A DNA stretch of 5,535 nt from positions 1-5,535 of the forward strand of contig CAAGQE010000104.1 of the NCBI GenBank assembly GCA_900772035.1. The letters are read 5' to 3'. Positions 1 to 4,604 of this stretch are shown piece by piece; the first letter of the stretch is position 1; every line of letters begins with the position of its first letter. The stretch is from Candidatus Gastranaerophilales bacterium. Lineage in GTDB: Bacteria > Cyanobacteriota > Vampirovibrionia > Gastranaerophilales > Gastranaerophilaceae. The translations under genes were made by a program, and so were the position numbers. The notes under the pieces were generated by a model. That model was not told the origin of the DNA. It worked only from the letters and a program-made list of their open reading frames with translations, and searched no databases.

Positions 1-489
1 CAAAAAACTGTTGAGGGTATAAACGAACAGATTAATAAAGAACTTTATTCATCTTATCTTTATACCTCGATGCAGGCTTACTGTGCGGATATTTCTCTGC
101 ACGGTTTTTCTAATTGGTTTGCTGTACAGGCAAAAGAGGAACTTTTTCATGCGGATAAATTGCTGAAATTCTTAATCCATATGGGAAACAAGGTTTCTTT
201 GCAGAAAATTGACGAGCCTGATTCCGACTTTATAAACATTATTGATGTCTATGAAAAAGGACTTGCTCACGAAAAATATGTTACGGAATCTTTAAATAAA
301 TTGGTCGATACTGCTGAACATGAAAAAGACCGTGCGGCGGAAATTTTTCTCGAATGGTTCATTACCGAGCAGGTTGAAGAAGAAGCAATGTTCTATGCAA
401 TCTTGCAAAAGCTTAAACTCGTTGAATTTCCGAGTGAAACGATATTTAATATGGACAAAGAGTTTAGAGAAAGAAAGTATCAAAATTAA
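1..489 (+). CDS. ftnA: Bacterial non-haem ferritin (5' end cut by window edge)
   Basis: Ferritin stores iron in the cytoplasm: 24 subunits form a shell, and a di-iron centre in each helical bundle oxidises Fe(II). The frame is open from base 1 and gives 162 residues to a TAA stop. Aligned by eye with E. coli FtnA it is offset by three, so only about three residues are missing. All ferroxidase ligands are present in this numbering: E14, E47, H50, E91, Q124 and E127 (E. coli 17, 50, 53, 94, 127, 130). E46, E123 and E126 match the third iron site typical of bacterial ferritins. No methionine haem ligand of the bacterioferritin type is evident, so FtnA type is preferred. The first ATG inside the window (base 70) is internal: helix A begins before it and carries a ligand. 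It is followed by its own terminator, so it is either a single gene or the last of an operon. The promoter is out of view. Confidence 0.95.
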   Translation, partial: QKTVEGINEQINKELYSSYLYTSMQAYCADISLHGFSNWFAVQAKEELFHADKLLKFLIHMGNKVSLQKIDEPDSDFINIIDVYEKGLAHEKYVTESLNKLVDTAEHEKDRAAEIFLEWFITEQVEEEAMFYAILQKLKLVEFPSETIFNMDKEFRERKYQN

Positions 490-529
490 CGATTATTTTG
501 GTATATCAATATAATGTTATACATTAAAA

Positions 530-577
530 AATAAAGGCACGATTTTCCCCGATTAAGTCGTGTCTTTATTGATTTTG
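530..577 (+). terminator. Hairpin terminator after ferritin
   Basis: The arms AATAAAGGCACGA (530-542) and TCGTGTCTTTATT (558-570) pair over 13 bp with one G-U, around a 15-base loop. GATTTTGT follows. The T-run is short, but the A/T-rich stem base adds U residues. It sits 40 bases past the ferritin stop and before the next gene's promoter, which is where a terminator is expected. Confidence 0.75.
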
Positions 578-598
578 TAACGATTAATTGTTGCAAAT

Positions 599-627
599 TT
601 GCCAAATGTTTTATTCTGTGATATTTT
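599..627 (+). promoter_or_regulatory. Candidate promoter for the acyl-CoA/ACP synthetase
   Basis: TTGCCA (599-604) is a 5/6 match to the -35 consensus. It lies 17 bases before an extended -10, TGATATTTT (619-627). Transcription would start near 634, leaving about 50 untranslated bases. The perfect palindrome GCAAATTTGC (593-602) overlaps the -35 box and could be an operator half or chance. This was read by eye in AT-rich DNA, so false matches are easy. Confidence 0.4.
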
Positions 628-685
628 TTTTTAATAAAACAAAGAAATATTTTAAATACTTAATAAATATCGGGAAAATACAATA

Positions 686-2611
686 ATGATGCAAGCAATG
701 GCAGAAAATACTGCGGTTCAAAGAAAGAGAACCAAGTATAAATTCAAGGGATACGATACAATTTGTGATTATCTTGAAGCCGGTGCAAATAAACACGCAA
801 CTTTGCCCGCAATCACAGACGTATATAATAATATAGAACAAAATTATGCAGAATATATTTTGCAAGCGAAAGATTTTGCAGCAGGTTTGCAAGGTTTGGG
901 AATTAAGAAGGATGATATCATCAGTCTGTTTTCGGAAAATAACGGACGTTGGATAGTTGTGGACCAAGGGATTTTGAGATGCGGTGCGATTGACGCGGTT
1001 AGAGGTTCAAACGCTCCTGTTGACGAACTTGACTACATTATCGGTCAAAGCAACTGTATCGGTTTGGTTTTGCAAACGACGAAACTTTTCCAAAAATTGA
1101 AACCCTATCTTTCAAAATATGATTTGAAATTCATAATTATTATGTTCTCGAACGATGATTTCGATACGGAAGGCGTTGATTGCCCCGTTTATGCATTTGA
1201 AGAAATTATCGCAATGGGAAAAAAGAGATGCTTTAATCCCGTAAAATTGACGGCGGACGATAACGCTACGATTTTGTACACATCGGGTACAACGGGTAAT
1301 CCGAAAGGTGTTTTGTTGACTCACGGAAACTTTATGTTCCAAATTGATTCGGCAAACCTTTGGTTCCCTGTTCATTCTGGCGAAAGAACTCTTGAAATTT
1401 TGCCGATTTGGCACGCGTATGAAAGAATTTGTACATATTATTTCTACGGCGAAGGTTGTCACGTTCACTACACAACCTTGTCAAAGATTAAGGATGATAT
1501 CGTAAAATATGCACCGCATTATATGGTATCCGTTCCCAGAATTTGGGAAGCCGTAAGAACGGGTGTTTACGCTAAGTTGAAGCAAAAATCCAACTTGATG
1601 TACACAATCTTTGATAAAGCGGTTAAATATAGTGTTTGCTACAAAAAACACGCTATGTACGTTGAGAGAAGAATTACGGAACAAAAGCATTACAACCCGA
1701 TTGCAACTGTTTATCACGCTGCTATGGCTGCTTGTATGTTGCCTTTGCATCAACTTTTGTACAGAACTTTGTATAAAAAACTCAAGGATATGGCAGGTTT
1801 GAATTTCAAAGCCTCTATTTCGGGCGGTGGCGCGATTGCTTCACAAGACGAATATTTCTACGACGCAATTGGTGTTAAATTGGTTATCGGCTACGGCTTG
1901 ACCGAAACCTCTCCGATTTTGACTTTGCGTTCCGTAACGGGTAAAAACTTCCTCGGCTGCGCAGGCGCTCCGCTTGTCGGAACCGAACTCAAGGTTGTTC
2001 ATCCCGAAACAAAGAAAGAACTTCCTCCTTTTGAAAAAGGCTTGGTAATGGCAAGAGGTCCGCAAGTTATGGGCGGTTATTATAATGATGAGGCTGCGAC
2101 CCGCGCGGTTTTGGATGAATCAGGCTGGTTCAGCACGGGCGATTTGGGCTATTTGACTTATGATAATAACCTCGTTTTAAGAGGAAGAATTAAGGAAACA
2201 ATCGTTCTTTCAAACGGCGAAAACGTTGAACCTATTCCGATTGAAGATGCTTGTCTTAACTCACCTTTCATTAACCAAATTGTTTTGGTCGGACAAGACC
2301 AATCGGCTGTCGGCGCATTGATTATTCCGACGAAAGAAGCACTTGAAAAATGCGGTATCGACACAAGAGGTTTGAGAATGCAAAAAGATGCATGCATTAA
2401 AAACCCCGCACTCAGAAAGTTGATTAAATCCGAAATTGATACTCATATCAAGGAAAAAAGCAAACTGAAATCGTTTGAAAAAATTCAAAAATTTGAAATC
2501 TTGAAAGAAGGCTTCAGCATTGATAACGGGTTGATGACTTCGACGGCAAAAATCAAGAGAAACAAGGTTTTTGAAACTTATAACGATATAATTTCATCAA
2601 TGTATCAATAA
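686..2611 (+). CDS. Long-chain acyl-CoA / acyl-ACP synthetase (AMP-forming)
   Basis: An ANL-superfamily enzyme that uses ATP to activate a fatty acid as acyl-AMP and passes it to CoA or acyl carrier protein. The 641 residues show the family motifs in order: P-loop YTSGTTGNPKG (198-208), GYGLTETSP (402-410), STGD (483-486), hinge region GRIKETIVLSNGEN (500-513) and a likely C-terminal catalytic lysine in TSTAKIKR (K622). It is the COG1022/FAA1 type, slightly longer than the usual ~600. The stretch NGENVEPIPIEDAC plus VGQDQ (510-538) resembles cyanobacterial acyl-ACP synthetase and plant AAE15/16, so recycling of free fatty acids onto ACP is as likely as CoA use; the sequence does not decide. 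Start: ATG 686 has a weak GGGA (672-675) about ten bases upstream. ATGs at 689 and 698 are alternatives, and MAENTA from 698 would also be a normal N-terminus. No signal peptide. The gene is flanked by terminators and is probably transcribed alone. Confidence 0.93.
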   Translation: MMQAMAENTAVQRKRTKYKFKGYDTICDYLEAGANKHATLPAITDVYNNIEQNYAEYILQAKDFAAGLQGLGIKKDDIISLFSENNGRWIVVDQGILRCGAIDAVRGSNAPVDELDYIIGQSNCIGLVLQTTKLFQKLKPYLSKYDLKFIIIMFSNDDFDTEGVDCPVYAFEEIIAMGKKRCFNPVKLTADDNATILYTSGTTGNPKGVLLTHGNFMFQIDSANLWFPVHSGERTLEILPIWHAYERICTYYFYGEGCHVHYTTLSKIKDDIVKYAPHYMVSVPRIWEAVRTGVYAKLKQKSNLMYTIFDKAVKYSVCYKKHAMYVERRITEQKHYNPIATVYHAAMAACMLPLHQLLYRTLYKKLKDMAGLNFKASISGGGAIASQDEYFYDAIGVKLVIGYGLTETSPILTLRSVTGKNFLGCAGAPLVGTELKVVHPETKKELPPFEKGLVMARGPQVMGGYYNDEAATRAVLDESGWFSTGDLGYLTYDNNLVLRGRIKETIVLSNGENVEPIPIEDACLNSPFINQIVLVGQDQSAVGALIIPTKEALEKCGIDTRGLRMQKDACIKNPALRKLIKSEIDTHIKEKSKLKSFEKIQKFEILKEGFSIDNGLMTSTAKIKRNKVFETYNDIISSMYQ

Positions 2612-2620
2612 TTTTGAACT

Positions 2621-2654
2621 AAAAAAGAGGCTCTGCAAAAAGCCTCTTTTTTTT
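2621..2654. terminator. Bidirectional terminator between convergent genes
   Basis: AAAAAAGAGGC (2621-2631) pairs perfectly with GCCTCTTTTTT (2642-2652) around a 10-base loop, with T continuing to 2654. The A-run at the left gives an equal U-tract on the minus strand. One element can therefore stop both the synthetase (stop at 2611) and the minus-strand cupin (stop at 2668). Confidence 0.92.
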
Positions 2655-2667
2655 GATTGTTTCAGAA

Positions 2668-3114
2668 TTATTTTCTTCCGTATATGTCGGATAATCTTTC
2701 GATATCGTTTTCGTCAATCAAATCGCCCTTTTGAACTTCAAGAATTTTTAAGTTTTCTTTGTAAGGGTTTTGAATCGAGTGAATTTCTTTTACCGCAATA
2801 TCAATTTCTTCACCTGTTTTGAGGGTCAACTCTTTGTCACCTTTAATGATTTTTGCGGTGCCTTCGAGAACAATCCAATGTTCACCGCGGTGATTGTGTC
2901 TTTGAACGCTCAATTTTTGATCGGGATAAACTGTGATTGTTTTTACAAGATAACCTTCACCCTCATCAATGACGGTGTATGTGCCCCAAGGTCTTTCAAA
3001 GGTTGTTTGTTTTTGTGTTTCTTTCACGTTGTCCTTACATTTGCAACATTTGCACGCTGCTTGCGAACTCAAACCTGCAAACAAAATTGCAGATGCAACA
3101 ATGCCTGTTGTCAA
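2668..3114 (-). CDS. Exported cupin, mannose-6-phosphate isomerase type II-like
   Basis: A 148-residue single-domain cupin. Residues 39-148 match the C-terminal isomerase domain of bifunctional ManC/type II phosphomannose isomerases: FERPWGTY (39-46), metal-site motif H73-x-H75-x2-E78 with G85, second motif H112-x3-N116, and ending DIYGRK. The nucleotidyltransferase half is absent. Before the cupin lies a hydrophobic segment (about 4-15), a small-residue SSQAA site, then CKCCKCKD (21-28) and a short polar linker, which points to export; a cytosolic sugar isomerase would not be exported. The catalytic role is therefore unsure, and sugar binding or metal-dependent chemistry outside the cytoplasm fits. 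The lipobox is poor (Q at -3), so a lipoprotein is unlikely. The start is doubtful: 3114 is a TTG with no clear ribosome site, and the frame continues upstream as Lys-rich codons to a TAA at 3157-3159 with no ATG. An ATG at 3146 would join this frame if the A-run opposite 3135-3138 had five A's instead of four. Confidence 0.82.
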   Translation of the reverse strand: MTTGIVASAILFAGLSSQAACKCCKCKDNVKETQKQTTFERPWGTYTVIDEGEGYLVKTITVYPDQKLSVQRHNHRGEHWIVLEGTAKIIKGDKELTLKTGEEIDIAVKEIHSIQNPYKENLKILEVQKGDLIDENDIERLSDIYGRK

Positions 3115-3195
3115 AATTTTTGCGTATAACTTTATTTTGCAATCATTTCTATATTTTTAATACATGCTAAAGTATGATTTTTTGCCTAAATACAT

Positions 3196-3211
3196 TTTGA
3201 ATTTATTCAAA
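3196..3211. promoter_or_regulatory. Inverted repeat, candidate operator in the divergent promoter region
   Basis: TTTGAAT (3196-3202), TT, ATTCAAA (3205-3211) is a perfect 7-2-7 inverted repeat. It covers the whole -35 box of the anmK promoter and lies about 50 bases upstream of the possible ATG of the divergent cupin. A dimeric regulator bound here would block anmK. AT-rich composition makes chance repeats commoner, so this is only suggestive. Confidence 0.35.
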
Positions 3212-3231
3212 TATATAATATAATTCGGGTA
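3197..3231 (+). promoter_or_regulatory. anmK promoter, probably leaderless
   Basis: TTGAAT (3197-3202) and a perfect TATAAT (3219-3224) are 16 bases apart. Only TCGGGT separates TATAAT from the ATG at 3231, so the expected transcription start (about seven bases past the -10) falls on the A of the start codon. No Shine-Dalgarno sequence is present, in agreement. A second overlapping TATAAT at 3214-3219 lacks a suitably placed -35. Confidence 0.7.
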
Positions 3232-4367
3232 TGAACAAGGGTTTTTATAAAATAATTTCAATGATGTCGGGAACTTCTTTGGACGGTGTAGATGCGTGCC
3301 TTGTTGACGTTTCCGAAAATTACGATTTCAAAATTCGGGGAAGTTACTCGCTTCGTTATCCGAATGAATTAAGAGATGCCCTTTTATCCGCCGCAAATGG
3401 AAATGCAAATACGGCAGATATTTGTTCTTTGAATTTTATCGTTGGCGAATGTTTTGCAAAATGCGCCGATGAACTTATGAAAAAATACAATGTTTCCGCA
3501 AAAGATGTCGATTTTATCTCAAGCCACGGACAAACAGTTTTCCATATTCCGAACAAGGTTAATGTTGCGGGCTTTGATGTTGCAAGCACCTTGCAAATCG
3601 GTGATATTTCCGTCATTGCCGAAAAAACCGGAATTATGACAATCGGTGATTTCAGAACAAAAGATATGGCAGCAGGCGGTCAAGGCGCACCATTGGTTCC
3701 TTTTGCCGATAAAATTTTGTTTAATGACGGAAAAAAACATGCAATTCAAAATATTGGCGGAATATCAAATGTTACGGTTGTTTCCCCCGATTGCAATATC
3801 TTTGCTTTTGATAACACCGTCGGAAATATGCTGATTGATTATTTTTCACAAAAATTGTTCGGTGAAGAATATGATAAAGACGGAAATTTTGCGGCAGAAG
3901 GCTCTGTTGACGAAAATTGGCTTAATAAACTGATGTCGGACGATTATTTGAACGTAAAACCGCCTAAAACCACGGGACGGGAACATTTTAATCAACAATA
4001 TGCCGAAGAAGTTTATAAATTCGCCCCTCAAAACAAAAACGACGTACTGCGCACAATAACTGAATTTACCGCAAAATCAATATATGAGTCTTATGAAAAA
4101 TTTGTTTTCCCGAAAACAGATATTGATGATGTCGTAATTGGCGGAGGCGGCGCTTATAACAAGGTTTTGATGAAATCTTTGCAAAATTATTTCGGTTCAA
4201 TTCCCGTAAAAACACACGAGGATTACGGTATTTCAAATAAGTTGAAAGAGTGCTTGGCTTTTGCTTTTTTGGGATTGGCAACATTTTTGAAACGACCGAA
4301 TAATGTTCCTGCTTGCACGGGGGCAAGTCGAAATGTTGTTATGGGCAAAATTGCCTATCCTGATTAA
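3231..4367 (+). CDS. anmK: Anhydro-N-acetylmuramic acid kinase
   Basis: AnmK uses ATP to open and phosphorylate 1,6-anhydro-MurNAc, released by lytic transglycosylases from peptidoglycan, giving MurNAc-6-phosphate for recycling in the cytoplasm. The 378 residues match the family length (E. coli 369). Motifs: phosphate-binding MSGTSLDGVD (12-21), SSHGQTVFH (97-105), IGDFRTKDMAAGGQGAPLVP (138-157), QNIGGISNVT (173-182), catalytic Asp in FAFD (D194), GGGGAYN (304-310) and the C-terminal PNNVPACTGASRNVVMG (356-372). An oddity: the usual FDTGPGN around the catalytic Asp reads FDNTVGN here; the Asp, last Gly and Asn are kept, and the DNA shows no frameshift. The start is fixed because the next methionines lie inside the MSGTS motif. 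The partner etherase murQ is not in the window, so this is a stand-alone recycling gene. It is divergent from the exported cupin with 116 bases between starts. Confidence 0.96.
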   Translation: MNKGFYKIISMMSGTSLDGVDACLVDVSENYDFKIRGSYSLRYPNELRDALLSAANGNANTADICSLNFIVGECFAKCADELMKKYNVSAKDVDFISSHGQTVFHIPNKVNVAGFDVASTLQIGDISVIAEKTGIMTIGDFRTKDMAAGGQGAPLVPFADKILFNDGKKHAIQNIGGISNVTVVSPDCNIFAFDNTVGNMLIDYFSQKLFGEEYDKDGNFAAEGSVDENWLNKLMSDDYLNVKPPKTTGREHFNQQYAEEVYKFAPQNKNDVLRTITEFTAKSIYESYEKFVFPKTDIDDVVIGGGGAYNKVLMKSLQNYFGSIPVKTHEDYGISNKLKECLAFAFLGLATFLKRPNNVPACTGASRNVVMGKIAYPD

Positions 4368-4412
4368 TGGTATTTTTTACACTTTTTGTAAACTAATGTA
4401 AAAATTGAAAGA

Positions 4413-4429
4413 ACATGTCAAAAACATGT
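4413..4429. repeat. Two ACATGT palindromes one helical turn apart
   Basis: ACATGT occurs at 4413-4418 and 4424-4429, 11 bases start to start, each preceded by A. Two self-complementary sites on the same DNA face are a common operator layout. They lie downstream of anmK and about 175 bases before the next start codon, which is far for direct control. They could be chance. Confidence 0.25.
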
Positions 4430-4456
4430 AGCAAAAAAATGACGTTTTTTGCTTTT
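4430..4456 (+). terminator. Weak A/T hairpin, possible anmK terminator
   Basis: AGCAAAAAA (4430-4438) pairs with TTTTTTGCT (4445-4453) around the 6-base loop ATGACG, with T continuing to 4456. Only two G-C pairs hold the stem, so it is weak. It is nevertheless the best terminator-like element seen after anmK; a shorter TTTACA/TGTAAA hairpin (4376-4392) is weaker still. Confidence 0.35.
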
Positions 4457-4507
4457 AAATGTCCGAACAGCAAGGCTGCGCAAGCAAAATTGCAGGTTTA
4501 AAAAAAG

Positions 4508-4563
4508 ACGAAAACACGGATATTGAGCGGAATAAGGCTTAATATCCATGCATGCGTTTTTGT
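4508..4563. repeat. Two-part imperfect inverted repeat (large hairpin)
   Basis: The inner stem GGATATTGAGC (4518-4528) pairs with GCTTAATATCC (4537-4547), 11 bp with one G-U, around the 8-base loop GGAATAAG. The outer stem ACGAAAAC (4508-4515) pairs with GTTTTTGT (4556-4563), 8 bp with one G-U. Between the stems are two unpaired bases on the left and eight (ATGCATGC) on the right. It could be a REP-like repeat, a structured RNA or a terminator; on the minus strand the inner stem is followed by a T-rich stretch. It ends at the candidate -10 of the next gene. Confidence 0.5.
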
Positions 4564-4571
4564 GGTAAAAT
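4563..4571 (+). promoter_or_regulatory. Extended -10 promoter for the unknown gene
   Basis: TGGTAAAAT fits the extended -10 pattern TGnTATAAT with one mismatch. No convincing -35 is seen 16-18 bases upstream; that space holds the CATGCATG palindrome (4547-4554) and the right arm of the hairpin. Transcription would start near 4578, giving a leader of about 27 bases that includes the ribosome site. Confidence 0.4.
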
Positions 4572-4590
4572 AAAATGGAAAAATAAGAAT

Positions 4591-4596
4591 AAAGGA
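4591..4596 (+). promoter_or_regulatory. Ribosome binding site AAAGGA
   Basis: AAAGGA lies eight bases before the ATG at 4605. It is the only strong Shine-Dalgarno sequence in the window and fixes the start of a frame that has no stop before the window end. Confidence 0.8.
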
Positions 4597-4604
4597 CAAC
4601 CCAG

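Noticed and set aside
611..967. Minus-strand open frame of 118 codons
   Set aside because: It is antisense to the start and promoter of the synthetase, with no supporting signals.
3049..3066. Lipoprotein signal at the first Cys of the cupin
   Set aside because: The residues before the Cys are S-Q-A-A; a lipobox needs Leu or a similar residue at -3, so ordinary signal peptidase cleavage is more likely.
2770..3129. Plus-strand open frame of 119 codons
   Set aside because: It is antisense to the cupin, whose metal-binding motifs are clear; the predicted product is Phe/Cys-rich with no family resemblance.
3804..3830. Frameshift in anmK at the altered FDNTVGN loop
   Set aside because: The frame and family motifs are continuous on both sides, and no single-base change restores the usual residues, so this is a real substitution.
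4461..4500. tRNA-like or small-RNA fold from short GC-containing arms
   Set aside because: Only 4-5 bp stems form (CAGC/GCTG and CTGC/GCAG, mutually exclusive), and no cloverleaf or T-loop consensus is present.
4518..4561. Plus-strand intrinsic terminator for anmK
   Set aside because: The inner stem is good, but its T-run begins nine bases later and 150 bases past the anmK stop; it is better described as an unexplained hairpin.
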